The notes: generated from the sequence alone by a model not told the origin. A stretch of DNA of 64,000 nucleotides from Thiocapsa imhoffii (GCF_016583985.1 NZ_NRSD01000021.1:1-64000), one strand, 5' to 3'. Positions 8,851 through 17,821 are shown, counted from the first letter of the stretch. Made by a program: numbers and translations.

Positions 8851-8864
8851 CCGGTGCTAGGCCG
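8804..8864 (+). terminator. Nested hairpin with U-run (intrinsic terminator or attenuator)
   Basis: The inner stem pairs CTGTTCG (8821-8827) with CGAACAG (8840-8846) and extends inward through CGC/GCG after one mismatch, with TTTT at 8847-8850: a good intrinsic terminator. An outer perfect 7-bp stem pairs CGGCCTA (8804-8810) with TAGGCCG (8858-8864). The outer pairing would include the U-run, so the two foldings could be alternatives. Confidence 0.6.
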
Positions 8865-8919
8865 CTGGAAACCACGTAAAAAAGCAAGGTCCATGACCGT
8901 AATATGAATGGAGATGACC

Positions 8920-9339
8920 ATGAACTACACAGAGCGCGATACCCTCGGCATGTATCGAGGCGGGACCGACGCAGGCCCCGGCCCCGAGTTGATGGGAGCC
9001 GATACCCTCGTTGGCAATGATGTCTACAACCAGCAAGACGAGGATCTCGGTGACATCAAAGAGATCATGTTGGACATGCGCAGCGGTCAAGTGGCTTACG
9101 CCGTGCTGTCCCTTGGCGGTTTCCTCGGCATGGGTGAGAAATTATTCGCCGTGCCATGGAGCGCCTTGACACTCGATACCGAGAACAAACGTTTCGTGCT
9201 GAACGTCGACAAGGATCGCCTCGAAAGCGCCCCGGGATTCGACAAGGACATGTGGCCGGATATGGCAGACCCGTCTTGGGAACAGGGCATTCAGGCGTAC
9301 TACGGGACCACGCCCGATTCGGGCGAGCGGCCCCAGTAA
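8920..9339 (+). CDS. PRC-barrel domain protein
   Basis: 139 residues. The ATG at 8920 is preferred over 8908 because GGAG at 8910-8913 lies 6 bases before it. Residues about 25-100 are a PRC-barrel: GADTLVGNDVYNQQDEDLGD, IKEIMLDMRSGQVAYAVLS, GEKLFAVPWSALTLD. Such cytoplasmic proteins are common in stress-induced operons and are related to the RimM and photosynthetic reaction-centre H barrels; the exact role is unknown. It is followed by a hairpin (9377-9395) and then other stress-type membrane proteins. Confidence 0.88.
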   Translation: MNYTERDTLGMYRGGTDAGPGPELMGADTLVGNDVYNQQDEDLGDIKEIMLDMRSGQVAYAVLSLGGFLGMGEKLFAVPWSALTLDTENKRFVLNVDKDRLESAPGFDKDMWPDMADPSWEQGIQAYYGTTPDSGERPQ

Positions 9340-9376
9340 GGAAGTACTGAACTATCCATTCCCGGGATGATCAACG

Positions 9377-9395
9377 GCCGGGCATCCTGCCCGGC
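9377..9395. terminator. Hairpin after PRC-barrel gene
   Basis: GCCGGGC and GCCCGGC form a perfect 7-bp stem around the loop ATCCT, 37 bp after the stop. No U-run follows, so termination would be weak or Rho-assisted. Confidence 0.4.
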
Positions 9396-9403
9396 TGCAA
9401 ACG

Positions 9404-9481
9404 CGGATGAAACATCCGAAACCACACACTGACTGCGACTCAGGCCCTTGGGTCGATCCGACAACATATTGGTTTCATCCG
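9404..9481. repeat. Distant inverted repeat upstream of membrane protein gene
   Basis: CGGATGAAAC (9404-9413) and GTTTCATCCG (9472-9481) are perfect 10-bp inverted repeats 58 bp apart. The first copy also forms a local hairpin (CGGATG-aaa-CATCCG). They lie 49-126 bp before the next gene and could be a two-site operator or an mRNA structure. Confidence 0.4.
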
Positions 9482-9529
9482 ATGATGTCGTGAATAAAAA
9501 ACCGAGCTTCTCGCAACCGGAGACTAACA

Positions 9530-10501
9530 ATGAGTGAGACTCTTCCGAACCATCCCTTAACTGATTCATTCAGCCGGCATAATTCATTGACTGCGACCGA
9601 TGCAGATATCTATCGCGGTACCGATTCCATCGCGACAGCTTATTCCAAAACCCCTTATCGAGGCGATCGCGCTTTGTCTTGGGGCGCGATCTTTGCCGGT
9701 GCGGCCGCGGGCGCAGCCCTGTGGTTGATTCTGCTGATGCTGGGGGTCGGTTTAGGTCTGTCCGCGGTCTCTCCCTGGCAGTTCGAAGGCGTCACGGCAA
9801 CGACCCTCGGCGTCTCGACCATCCTCTGGTTGACCTTGTCCCATCTCGTGGCCGCCGGGCTGGGTGGGTACCTCGCCGGGCGGTTCCGCACCGACTCGAT
9901 CTCGGCTTCCAAGGACGAGGATTACTTTCGCGACACCGCACATGGCTTTCTGTCGTGGGCTGTGGCCACGCTCGTGAGCGCTGTACTGCTGACGTCCGTC
10001 GTTGGTTCGATTGTCGGCGGGGGCATTCAAGCCGGAGTAGCCGGCAGTGTCGCGGTGGGTCACGCGATCGTCGTCGGCTCCGAGAACGAATCCGAATCGC
10101 CGAACAACACTCTGAGCTATTTCATCGACTCGCTCTTCCGCGCCGGCACTACGGGTGGTGCTGCAGACCCGAGCTCGGCCGCGGCGACAATGGAGAGCGC
10201 GCGCATCTTTATCAATGGAATACGTGTGGGAGAACTACCCGACGAGGATCTGCGGCATATCGGGCAGGTGGTCGCGGACAGGACCGGCCTGAGCCAACGC
10301 GACGCGCAGGAGCGAGTGGCGAATACCTTTGCACGCCTGCAGACCACGCTGCAGGAGACCGAGACGACCGCGCGAGAAGCGGCTGACGAGGCCCGCAAGG
10401 CGTCAGCCTATGCGGCGCTATGGGCGTTTATCTCGATGCTGATTGGCGCATTTGTCGCCAGTCTCGCCGCCACCCTCGGCGGCCGTCAGCGCGAGGCATG
10501 A
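9530..10501 (+). CDS. Inner-membrane protein of unknown function, stress-module type
   Basis: 323 residues with GGAG 8 bases before the ATG. After a 48-residue hydrophilic N-terminus come hydrophobic, glycine-rich segments at about 49-76 (GAIFAGAAAGAALWLILLMLG), 90-118 and 138-170. A soluble region (about 175-285) is rich in Glu, Arg and Ala with a coiled-coil-like end, and a last membrane segment lies at about 292-316. It resembles proteins often labelled PhnA-like, but nothing links it to phosphonate chemistry. The neighbours (PRC-barrel, 24-residue membrane peptide, glycine-zipper protein) suggest an envelope-stress or osmotic-stress module. Confidence 0.7.
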   Translation: MSETLPNHPLTDSFSRHNSLTATDADIYRGTDSIATAYSKTPYRGDRALSWGAIFAGAAAGAALWLILLMLGVGLGLSAVSPWQFEGVTATTLGVSTILWLTLSHLVAAGLGGYLAGRFRTDSISASKDEDYFRDTAHGFLSWAVATLVSAVLLTSVVGSIVGGGIQAGVAGSVAVGHAIVVGSENESESPNNTLSYFIDSLFRAGTTGGAADPSSAAATMESARIFINGIRVGELPDEDLRHIGQVVADRTGLSQRDAQERVANTFARLQTTLQETETTAREAADEARKASAYAALWAFISMLIGAFVASLAATLGGRQREA

Positions 10502-10535
10502 CGCCTTCACCCAACCATCAACTTCGGAGACTGCC

Positions 10536-10610
10536 ATGCGTTCGATCCTACTGCTCTTTCTTGGGGTTCCCATTCCGATCATCATCCTGATCGCGATCTT
10601 CTTCCGCTGA
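10536..10610 (+). CDS. 24-residue single-helix membrane peptide
   Basis: A 25-codon frame (ATG 10536, TGA 10608-10610) with CGGAGA about 7 bases upstream encodes a peptide that is almost entirely one membrane helix: MRSILLLFLGVPIPIIIL then a short hydrophobic end with a terminal Arg. Near-identical tiny proteins occur beside PRC-barrel and YqjD/CsbD-like stress genes in many proteobacteria (from memory). Role unknown; its placement 34 bp after the larger membrane protein suggests cotranscription. Confidence 0.7.
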   Translation: MRSILLLFLGVPIPIIILIAIFFR

Positions 10611-10977
10611 ATCTCGCCACCCCATTGATCGGCTGCCGGGCGAAGGTACTTGAGGGCGCTCGGCCCGACAGTCGTGCATCGGTTGTAATCAGCGAGAGCA
10701 GTATGCATTGGCGGATCTGCACTTCGCTGTCGCAACACGCTATTGCTCGTCACTGCCTTGCGCAGCACGTCCGCGATGCGCGATGCCCGGTCGCTGCGGG
10801 ATGACGTCTTGCCGAGAATGGCGCCCTTGTGCAATTGACCTGCATAACAGGCCGACCGGGGACCGAGCCGGCCGACACCAATCAGCTCGCTCCATCGAGA
10901 TAGCCCGGAGACTGTGGTTTGTTCCCGTGGCATCACCTTCAATGGCCACGCACCGATGACCGGCAGGCCGCCCCGGC
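10611..10977. other. Intergenic region without a recognised gene
   Basis: 367 bp between the 24-residue peptide gene and the 3' end of the convergent glycine-zipper gene. I see no convincing reading frame with codon bias or family resemblance on either strand, and no strong terminator. Confidence 0.6.
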
Positions 10978-11502
10978 TCACGCCGTGCTGATCTCCTGAT
11001 CCACACCGACTGCCGCTTGGATGACGGTCTGTGCGATCGCGGTCTCCTGCTCCGATTCGGTCTGCGCGACCAGCACGATCTGGTCGCTCGCAATCGCATC
11101 CCTGATCAGATCCGCAAACCGCCGTTCCTCGTTTCCGGCGTCGCCCGAGGCCCCGGCCACGGCACCCACCACACCGCCGACACTCGCACCCCAACCGAGC
11201 AGCATGAGAGGCGCGAGCAGGGGGCTGGCGATGAACAGCGTCACATTCGTCGCCACCAGAGCCATTCCCGCAAGGGCACCGAGACCGGTGCCAACGGCGG
11301 TACCGATGGCGCCGTCGACGACCACGTCCTTCAGAACGGCGTCGCTGCGCTCTTGAACCGCAGACGGCGGCGGAAGCGCATCGCTTGCAAAAATCTGCAT
11401 CCGCTCCCGCGGCAGCCCTTGCTCGGCAAGGCGGGAGAACACGCGCTCAGCGTCGTCGCGGTGGGCAAAAAACCCCGCGACGTAATGGTGGTATTCACTC
11501 AT
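10978..11502 (-). CDS. General stress protein with glycine-zipper membrane segment
   Basis: 174 residues. The N-terminus, HHYVAGFFAHRDDAERVFSRL then GLPRERMQIFA, is the YflT/heat-induced-stress-protein fold found in bacterial general stress proteins. The centre (about 65-125) is a glycine-rich hydrophobic hairpin with GxxxG spacing (GAIGTAVGTGLGALAGMAL ... GWGASVGGVVGAVAGASG). The C-terminus is an alpha/beta tail with IVLVAQTE. It is convergent with the preceding stress-type genes. Function unknown beyond the general-stress association. Confidence 0.8.
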   Translation of the reverse strand: MSEYHHYVAGFFAHRDDAERVFSRLAEQGLPRERMQIFASDALPPPSAVQERSDAVLKDVVVDGAIGTAVGTGLGALAGMALVATNVTLFIASPLLAPLMLLGWGASVGGVVGAVAGASGDAGNEERRFADLIRDAIASDQIVLVAQTESEQETAIAQTVIQAAVGVDQEISTA

Positions 11503-11633
11503 GTGCTTTCTCCTGTGCCGAAAATGTACGCGACAGATGGACTTTGAGCCTATCCGATCACAGCGGATTCATCCGTGCGACAGCGTACAGAAGGGAAGCG
11601 ATGGCCTGTCGCCACCGGGTACGAATCCAACCT

Positions 11634-13604
11634 CTAGGGTCGCAAAGCGGGCTGGTGCTCAAGTCTGAGCACATCACTTGTGACAAGAGCCCATGGCCTC
11701 AGGATAAACCGATCCACCGTCCGAACTTCCGAATCGCGCCTACCGGTGTCGAAGGCATAGCTGGTGACCGACCCGTCGGAGGTATCGAGGATCGAAAAGA
11801 GCGTGAGCCGATTGCTCGCGACAAAGGGCAGGACTTGGTCGCCGTCGGTTTCGGGGGCAATACTCGGCGCAATAGGTTCGAGTCCGTTCGGGTCGCCCTG
11901 AGCGGTGGCGTTGGAGGCGTCCCAGGGGGTCGACGGCAACGGACGGGTTTCGCCGCCGAGGACATGGAAGGCCCCGAAGCTGTTGCCAACATTCGAGGTT
12001 TCCAAATAGTGCACCCCTTGATCGAAGAAGCGGTTCCAGAGGTGCGAGTGTCCGTTCACGACCAGCTGCACACCGGCCTGTCGAAGCAGCGGCTCCAGGT
12101 CCCGAACCAGATAGTCGTCTGCGCGCGGATACTCGTAGCGCACGCCGGTGAGTGCCCCGTTCGTGTCGCGCTCTTCGATGCGCACCGGATCGGTAAAGGG
12201 CGGCGAGCTGTTGGCGCCTAGGCTATGGATGGGTTGATGCATCAAGACGACGCGATACTTTGCGTTTCGGAATGCGGGACTCGCGACCTCGCGTTCGAGC
12301 CACGCAAGCTGATCGCTGCCGCGGTCGATCCGCTCGAAGATGTGCTGTCCCCAGCCTTGGTCGAGTGGGTCGTCCGGGAGCGGGTCGACCTCGCGATAGC
12401 GGCCCGGTCGAGCGGCGTCGAGCTTGGGCGTGCGCCAGATCTGCGTAACGTAGAGTCCGACGACGCGGATGTCGCCGAAGGTCTCGGCCCAATAGGTTTC
12501 GCCGCCGGGCGAGTCATCCGGCAGTGCGAAGAGTTCCAGATAGCTGTCGAGATTGAAGCTGTTGTCCGTGATCCAGCGCGCGCGGATCTCGGGATCGCCG
12601 TTCGGATTGATTTCCCCGGCACACTTTTCGTACGCCGTCTCGGCAACCTTGCGCGGCACCGCCGCGTTGAATTCGTCGGCGAGACCCCGGCCGGGCAGCG
12701 ACCGCCCCATGACCTCGTGGTTGCCGATGATCGTATAGAGCGGCGCATGTTGGATCAGGCGTCCGCCGCGATAGCGGGTCTCGTGTCCATCTTGATCTTC
12801 GATGATGGCCGAAGCGCGACCCTGCAGGGCCGGGAAGAAGGCGGTCCCGCGGGCATCGTCGAACCACTGGGAGGCGCGATCCGGATGATTGACCAAGTCG
12901 CCGACGACGAAGACGGCATCGACCCGCCCGACCGTCTCCTCGACCTTTTGAAGATTGGCGGGGGTCATGGGGAGCGTTTGGTGATCAGACGTCAGCAGGA
13001 TCTTAACGGCCTGACCGGGCGGCGGTTTGGGCGCGAGCGTGAAGACATCGCTCAGGACCGGGCGACCCGTGTTGTCGAGACTCAACACGCGGTAGGGCAC
13101 CCGCTCGCCCGGCCGAAGCCCCTCTGCCCGAGCGGCATGCCGCCGAAGCTGTCTTTCGATCGGGCCGTCCGGCGCGTCAACCGGAGGCCGAGAATCGCCG
13201 TCTTCACGCATACGCGAGAGCCGTCCGGTCGAAGCTGCGGTCACCCGAACCGCGAGATCGGCAGGGATGACATCGGCCGGGCCGTCCGCAATTCGCGCGG
13301 GATCCGGCTCCGCGATGCGCGCGGCATCCGAGCCGAACAGCAGCCAATGGCCCTTGCCGGTGAATTCGGTGACCCAAGCCACCTCGACCGAGTCATGGGT
13401 CGGACGCTGCAGGTAGGGGTCGGTGAGGAGTTGCGGCTTGATGGGTAGATCCTCGGCAGATCCGACGCACATGGCCGGGGCGCTAGTCAGGAGCAATCCG
13501 GTTAGGATACATCGGACCACCAACCCGGTTACCGGAGAACCGGCGAGCGGTTTTGGCCGAAGGATGTTCGGGGGGAATGTTTCTTGGCACATGATGGCAT
13601 CCAC
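11634..13604 (-). CDS. Secreted metallophosphoesterase (purple acid phosphatase-like)
   Basis: 656 residues with an N-terminal export signal (hydrophobic core at about 26-42). An N-terminal beta-sandwich (PYLQRPTHDSVEVAWVTEF) is typical of purple acid phosphatase-like enzymes. The calcineurin-like domain shows LLTSDHQT, VVGDLVNHPDR, IIGNHEVMGRS, VLMHQPIHS and VNGHSHLWNR, covering the metal-ligand blocks; the first block reads S-D-H rather than the usual G-D-x-H. Expected role: release of phosphate from organic esters in the periplasm. A Pho-box promoter lies 50 bp upstream (13638-13671), divergent from phnD. M5 (13592) is an alternative start. Confidence 0.88.
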   Translation of the reverse strand: MDAIMCQETFPPNILRPKPLAGSPVTGLVVRCILTGLLLTSAPAMCVGSAEDLPIKPQLLTDPYLQRPTHDSVEVAWVTEFTGKGHWLLFGSDAARIAEPDPARIADGPADVIPADLAVRVTAASTGRLSRMREDGDSRPPVDAPDGPIERQLRRHAARAEGLRPGERVPYRVLSLDNTGRPVLSDVFTLAPKPPPGQAVKILLTSDHQTLPMTPANLQKVEETVGRVDAVFVVGDLVNHPDRASQWFDDARGTAFFPALQGRASAIIEDQDGHETRYRGGRLIQHAPLYTIIGNHEVMGRSLPGRGLADEFNAAVPRKVAETAYEKCAGEINPNGDPEIRARWITDNSFNLDSYLELFALPDDSPGGETYWAETFGDIRVVGLYVTQIWRTPKLDAARPGRYREVDPLPDDPLDQGWGQHIFERIDRGSDQLAWLEREVASPAFRNAKYRVVLMHQPIHSLGANSSPPFTDPVRIEERDTNGALTGVRYEYPRADDYLVRDLEPLLRQAGVQLVVNGHSHLWNRFFDQGVHYLETSNVGNSFGAFHVLGGETRPLPSTPWDASNATAQGDPNGLEPIAPSIAPETDGDQVLPFVASNRLTLFSILDTSDGSVTSYAFDTGRRDSEVRTVDRFILRPWALVTSDVLRLEHQPALRP

Positions 13605-13637
13605 CTCTCTATCCCGTTGCCGCTTCGGCCATCACGG

Positions 13638-13671
13638 ACTCTATCGGCTTGGAATGACGCTTCGGTGACAC
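13638..13671 (-). promoter_or_regulatory. Pho-box promoter of the metallophosphoesterase gene
   Basis: Reading leftward, GTGTCACCGAAGCGTCAT (13671-13654) is two GTCA half-sites at 11-bp spacing. Ten bases further is TAGAGT (13643-13638), a 4-of-6 -10 hexamer. This is the arrangement of PhoB-activated promoters, in which the Pho box replaces the -35. Confidence 0.65.
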
Positions 13672-13913
13672 CCGATGATTCGTTCGACCGCTCGGAGATT
13701 CGGTCGAGGCCCGGGGTACGGCATCGAGCTGATTGACCTGGCATGTTGCCTTCGTAACGTTCTTCACGACCAAGGTCGACGGGAACGGGGCGGGCTATCG
13801 ATCGTGGACCTCGAAGGTATAGTCGTCGGCCCGGGGAGCTTTTGGCACGGCAGCGAGGGCGGCAACCTCGGGGGCCGCGAGAACCTGGTGCCGGAGGTTA
13901 ACCCGGGTCATCC

Positions 13914-14012
13914 AAGCGATCGTCCCCACCGTCAAAGAACGGTCACATCGATTCTCTACAATCACGCAATTTCCTTGACCGGGAAGGAGGTTGCCGTGAT
14001 GGGTTTCGAGAG
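13914..14012 (+). repeat. phnD promoter and start region, matched by the orphan copy at 8651-8752
   Basis: This is the gene-bearing member of the duplicated pair. Identity with the orphan copy is highest over the Pho box and over the ribosome-binding site and start codon, and it ends about five codons into phnD. The rest of the 13605-13913 intergenic DNA shows no gene. Confidence 0.65.
13929..13962 (+). promoter_or_regulatory. Pho-box promoter of phnD
   Basis: CCGTCAAAGAACGGTCAC (13929-13946) is a two-unit Pho box, and TACAAT (13957-13962, 5 of 6 to the -10 consensus) follows after exactly 10 bp. The start codon is at 13999. Confidence 0.7.
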
Positions 14013-14959
14013 ATCGCGCCGTGTGTTCTTGGTTGGGGTGGCCGCGCTGGCCGTGGTATTGGCCGCGCCCGCGAATGCCATGGATCCGCGCTACACGGAC
14101 GCCGACGGTGATCTCACCGCCGATCCGCCCGCGGATCCCAAGGACTGGCTCGACCCAGATGTGCTGATCTTCGCCTACACGCCGGTGGAGGATCCGGCGG
14201 TCTATGCGAAGGTCTGGGATGGCTTTCTCAAGCATCTGGAAGAGAAGACCGGCAAGCGGGTTCAGTTCTTCCCAGTGCAATCGAACGCGGCTCAGATTGA
14301 GGCGATGCGGGCCGGCCGGCTCCATGTTGCCGGCTTCAACACCGGATCCAACCCGCTCGCGGTCAACTGTGCCGGCTTCGTGCCCTTTGCCATGATGGCC
14401 TCGGCCGACGGCAGCTATGGCTACGAGATGGAGATCATCACCTATCCCGGCAGCGGCATCGAGACGGTCGAGGACATCAAGGGGAAAAAAGCTTGCCTTC
14501 ACCGCACCGACCTCCAATTCGGGCTACAAGGCACCCTCTGCAATGCTCAAGGCTGAGTATGGTCTGGAGGCCGGGAAGGACTTCGAGCCGGTGTTCTCCG
14601 GCAAGCACGACAACTCCATCATCGGTGTCGCCAACAAAGACTATCCGGCGGCGGCGATCGCCAACTCGGTGCTGCAACGCATGATCGCGCGCGACGTGGT
14701 CCAACCCGAGCAATTAGTGAGCCTTTACACATCACAGACCTTCCCGACCACCGGGTACGGTCTGGTCTACAACTTGAAGCCGGAGCTTGCCGAGTCGATC
14801 AAGGACGCTTTCTTCAGCTTCCCGTGGGAGGACTCGGCGCTGGCTGCCGAGTTCGAGAAGTCCGGCGAGGCCCAGTTCATCCCGATCGATTACAAGACCC
14901 ATTGGGAGGTGGTTCGACAGGTCGATGCGGCGATGGGTGGGAGCTACGAGTGTCGTTAA
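13999..14959 (+). pseudogene. phnD: Phosphate/phosphonate-type ABC transporter binding protein, frameshifted
   Basis: From the ATG at 13999 (AAGGAGG 8 bases upstream) the frame encodes a signal peptide (cleavage near ANA-MDP) and the first domain of a PhnD-type periplasmic binding protein (VLIFAYTPVEDPAVY, then VQFFPVQSNAAQIEAMRAGR). It shifts at an A6 run, 14485-14490. The zero frame ends at 14556. Frame +1 continues with LAFTAPTSNSGYKAPSAML, GKHDNSIIGVANKDYPAAA and TTGYGLVYNLKPELAESIK to the stop at 14959, about 319 residues in all. Removing one A restores the family sequence exactly. Either a sequencing indel, a real mutation or transcript slippage; the downstream transporter genes look intact. 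Ligand could be phosphate, phosphite or phosphonate. Confidence 0.8.
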
Positions 14960-15133
14960 GGCGCCGACTCTCAGCCGCGGATCCCGTTGTCTTGCCGGTT
15001 TGCAATGATCCCGCCCATGGGATAGACAAGCGCAGCGCCGTCTATCCTCGGGTGTTCGTTCGTCCCACGGCCGCGCTCAGCGGCTGATGTCGGCTAGGTC
15101 CTACCCGAAATCCGAGCACGCCCGAATGACCCC

Positions 15134-15958
15134 ATGCTCCGTCTCGAATCCCTGACCAAACGCTATCTCACCGGTGATCTGGCGCTCGCCGATGTGTCGT
15201 TCGAGATCCCGGCAGGGCAGGTGGTCGGGCTGATCGGGCCGTCCGGGGCGGGGAAGTCGACGCTGATCCGTTGCGTGAATCGTCTGGTCGAGCCGACCTC
15301 GGGTCGAATCTGGTTGGGGGATCTGGAACTGACGCGGCTCGGCCGCCGGGGGCTCAGGCGCGCGCGCCGTCGCATGGGGATGATCTTCCAGGAATATGCC
15401 CTGGTCGAGCGGCTGACCGTGATGGAGAACCTGCTTTCGGGCAGGCTCGGATACGTCTCTTTCTGGAGCAGTCTGATCCGTCGGTTTCCGCCTGCGGATA
15501 TCGAAAATGCCTTTCGGCTCTTGGATCGCGTCGGCCTGACGGAGCAGGCGGACAAGCGTGCCGATGCACTCTCGGGCGGTCAGCGCCAACGCGTCGGGAT
15601 CGCTCGCGCGTTGGCCCAAGAGCCGGAGATCCTCCTGGTGGACGAGCCGACCGCGAGCCTGGATCCGAAGACCTCGCGCCAGATCATGCGGTTGTTGCGC
15701 GAGGTGTGCGCGGAGCGGGGCCTGGCGGCGGTCGTGAATATCCATGACGTCGTGCTGGCCCGCGAGTTCATGATGCGCATCGTCGGCCTGCGTGCCGGGG
15801 CGATCGTCTACGACGGCGGCCCCGATGGACTGACGCCGGCGGTCCTGACCGAGATCTACGGCGAAGAGGATTGGACGGCCTCGAGCGATCTGTCCGACAC
15901 CGGGCCGTCCGCGCGCCCGGTCGTGCCGGGTGCCGACGAGCTGGTCGGCGCCTTGTGA
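15134..15958 (+). CDS. phnC: Phosphate/phosphonate-type ABC transporter ATPase
   Basis: 274 residues with GPSGAGKST (Walker A), FQEY (Q-loop), [15 protein letters not shown] (signature), [12 protein letters not shown] (Walker B) and NIHDVV (H-loop). The spacing and the NRLVEPTSG segment are typical of PhnC. The protein powers import of the PhnD ligand through the two PhnE-type permeases, with which it is translationally coupled (GTGA overlap at 15955). No C-P lyase genes are nearby, so the transporter may serve phosphate or phosphite. Confidence 0.9.
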   Translation: MLRLESLTKRYLTGDLALADVSFEIPAGQVVGLIGPSGAGKSTLIRCVNRLVEPTSGRIWLGDLELTRLGRRGLRRARRRMGMIFQEYALVERLTVMENLLSGRLGYVSFWSSLIRRFPPADIENAFRLLDRVGLTEQADKRADALSGGQRQRVGIARALAQEPEILLVDEPTASLDPKTSRQIMRLLREVCAERGLAAVVNIHDVVLAREFMMRIVGLRAGAIVYDGGPDGLTPAVLTEIYGEEDWTASSDLSDTGPSARPVVPGADELVGAL

Positions 15959-16794
15959 GCGGACCGGCGGTACTGCCCGATCCGGCGAGCGAAGGGGCCA
16001 GGCGCTACCCGAGACACTGGCGGCGTCCCCCGCTTATCTCCGATGGCCGACTGCGCTGGGCGATCTACGCCGGCGTCCTCCTGTATCTGGTCGTCGGCAT
16101 CGGCGCCGTCGAGGTGAATTGGGGCCGCCTGAGCGAAGGCTGGGAGCGCGGTCTGCGCTTTCTCGGCGGCTTCGTCGAGCCGGACTTCATCTCGCGCTGG
16201 GACGACATCCGTGCCGGTTTGATCGAGAGCCTCACCATGACCCTGACCGCGACGGTGGTCGGGGTCTTGATCTCCATCCCGGTCGGGATCGGCGCGGCGC
16301 GCAACATCGCCCCGTCCCCCGTCTATCTCGCCTGCCGTGCCTTGATCGCGCTCTCGCGATCGCTCCAGGAGATCATCGTCGCCATCCTCTTCGTCGCCAT
16401 GGTCGGGTTCGGTCCGCTGGCGGGCTTTCTGACGCTGGCCTTCGCGACGATCGGATTTCTCGCCAAGCTCCTGGCCGAGGACATCGAGGATATCGACGCC
16501 GCGCAGGTCGAGGCGATCCGCGCGACGGGTGCGGGCTGGTGGCAGGTGCTCGATTACGGGATTCGCTCCCAGGTCACGCCGCGTCTGATCGGACTCTCGC
16601 TCTACCGGCTCGACATCAATTTTCGCGAATCGGCGGTGATCGGGATCGTCGGCGCAGGCGGGGTCGGGGCGACCTTGAATACGGCGCTCGACCGCTATGA
16701 GTACGACTCGGCCGCGGCCATCCTTATCCTCATCATCGCCATCGTGTTGGTGACCGAGTACGTCTCCGGTTGGGTGCGCGCTCGGGTACAGTGA
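15955..16794 (+). CDS. phnE: Phosphate/phosphonate-type ABC permease 1
   Basis: 279 residues. The start is GTG at 15955, overlapping the phnC stop as GTGA; the longer upstream frame lies inside phnC. One helix near residues 40-58 is followed by the permease core from about 95 on. The EAA-type cytoplasmic loop reads [18 protein letters not shown], preceded by [10 protein letters not shown]. The C-terminus reads [18 protein letters not shown], diagnostic of the PhnE family. It forms the membrane channel together with the next gene. Confidence 0.9.
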   Translation: MSGPAVLPDPASEGARRYPRHWRRPPLISDGRLRWAIYAGVLLYLVVGIGAVEVNWGRLSEGWERGLRFLGGFVEPDFISRWDDIRAGLIESLTMTLTATVVGVLISIPVGIGAARNIAPSPVYLACRALIALSRSLQEIIVAILFVAMVGFGPLAGFLTLAFATIGFLAKLLAEDIEDIDAAQVEAIRATGAGWWQVLDYGIRSQVTPRLIGLSLYRLDINFRESAVIGIVGAGGVGATLNTALDRYEYDSAAAILILIIAIVLVTEYVSGWVRARVQ

Positions 16795-17609
16795 TGGCGA
16801 TTCGGCAAACCCCCGATGGCCCGATCTGGCGCAAGCGCACGACGCCGCAGTCCCTCGCGCTCTGGTTCGGCTGGCTGCTGCTGGTGCTGCTGTTCGTCCT
16901 GGCCTGGGAGGCCATGACCCGCAACCAGATCTGGGCCTTCGTGTGGGACGCCCCGGAGCAGGCCGCGGATCTCTTCGGGCGGATGGTGCCGCCGCGCTGG
17001 TCCTACATGGACCAGCTCTGGGTGCCACTGTGGGACACCATCAACATCGCCACATTGGGCACCCTGCTCGCGATCGTCCTCGCCGTTCCGGTCGCCTTCC
17101 TCGCGGCGCGCAATACGACCCCGAGTCCGCTGCTCGTGCGTCCGATCGCCATCTTCATCATCGTGGGCTCGCGCTCGGTCAACGCGCTCATCTGGGCGCT
17201 TCTGCTGGTGGCCATCCTGGGTCCGGGCTTGCTCGCCGGGATCATCGCGATCGCCCTGCGCTCGATCGGCTTCATCGGCAAGCTCCTCTATGAGGCAATC
17301 GAGGAGATCGACCCGCGGCAGGTCGAGGCGATCCGGGCGACCGGGGCGGGGCCTGCGCAGGTGTTGGACTTCGGCATCGTGCCTCAGATCATGCCCGCCT
17401 TCGCCGGTATCACCCTGTTCCGCTGGGACATCAATATCCGCGAGTCGACCGTTCTGGGTCTGGTCGGCGCGGGTGGGATCGGGCTGCAGCTCAAGTCGTC
17501 GGTCGACAGCCTAGCCTGGCCCCAGGTGACCCTCATCTTTATCGCCATCCTCGCAACCGTGATCCTCAGCGAGTGGGTCTCCGCACGGGTGCGTGCGGCC
17601 TTGATCTGA
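16794..17609 (+). CDS. phnE: Phosphate/phosphonate-type ABC permease 2
   Basis: 271 residues, starting in a TGATG overlap with the previous permease. It has the same architecture and is clearly paralogous: [19 protein letters not shown] in the EAA loop and RESTVLGLVGAGGIGLQL near the C-terminus. Two different PhnE subunits per operon imply a heterodimeric channel. The stop is followed at once by a GC-rich hairpin (17613-17630), which probably ends the operon. Confidence 0.9.
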   Translation: MAIRQTPDGPIWRKRTTPQSLALWFGWLLLVLLFVLAWEAMTRNQIWAFVWDAPEQAADLFGRMVPPRWSYMDQLWVPLWDTINIATLGTLLAIVLAVPVAFLAARNTTPSPLLVRPIAIFIIVGSRSVNALIWALLLVAILGPGLLAGIIAIALRSIGFIGKLLYEAIEEIDPRQVEAIRATGAGPAQVLDFGIVPQIMPAFAGITLFRWDINIRESTVLGLVGAGGIGLQLKSSVDSLAWPQVTLIFIAILATVILSEWVSARVRAALI

Positions 17610-17612
17610 GCG

Positions 17613-17630
17613 GTGCCCGGCTGCGGGTAC
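17613..17630 (+). terminator. Hairpin after the phn operon
   Basis: GTGCCCG and CGGGTAC form a 7-bp stem (one G-U pair) around GCTG, three bases after the phnE2 stop. No U-run. The 324-bp gap to pstS otherwise holds only the Pho box at 17822. Confidence 0.4.
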
Positions 17631-17821
17631 GCGAACCGTCACTCGGAAAGTCGGCGATGCTTTTCGCTCATTCCCGCCTGTTCTTTCTCGACCGAGCGGA
17701 TGGGGTTGGTCCGGTGGCCTTGAGGCAGTGGATCGGCCCGATGTCCTCGACACCACTCCCACGGCGCTCGGTCCACACATCACCGGTGCGTAGCCGCGAG
17801 AATCGTCAAGCCGCCTGCCAT

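Noticed and set aside
12225..13448. 407-codon plus-strand open frame
   Set aside because: Shadow of the metallophosphoesterase gene, whose metal motifs are all on the minus strand.
14481..14496. Programmed -1 ribosomal frameshift in phnD
   Set aside because: The A-run looks slippery, but the downstream frame is +1 relative to the upstream one, so a -1 shift would not join them.
15856..17028. 390-codon minus-strand open frame
   Set aside because: Aspartate/arginine-rich shadow of the phnC and phnE genes.
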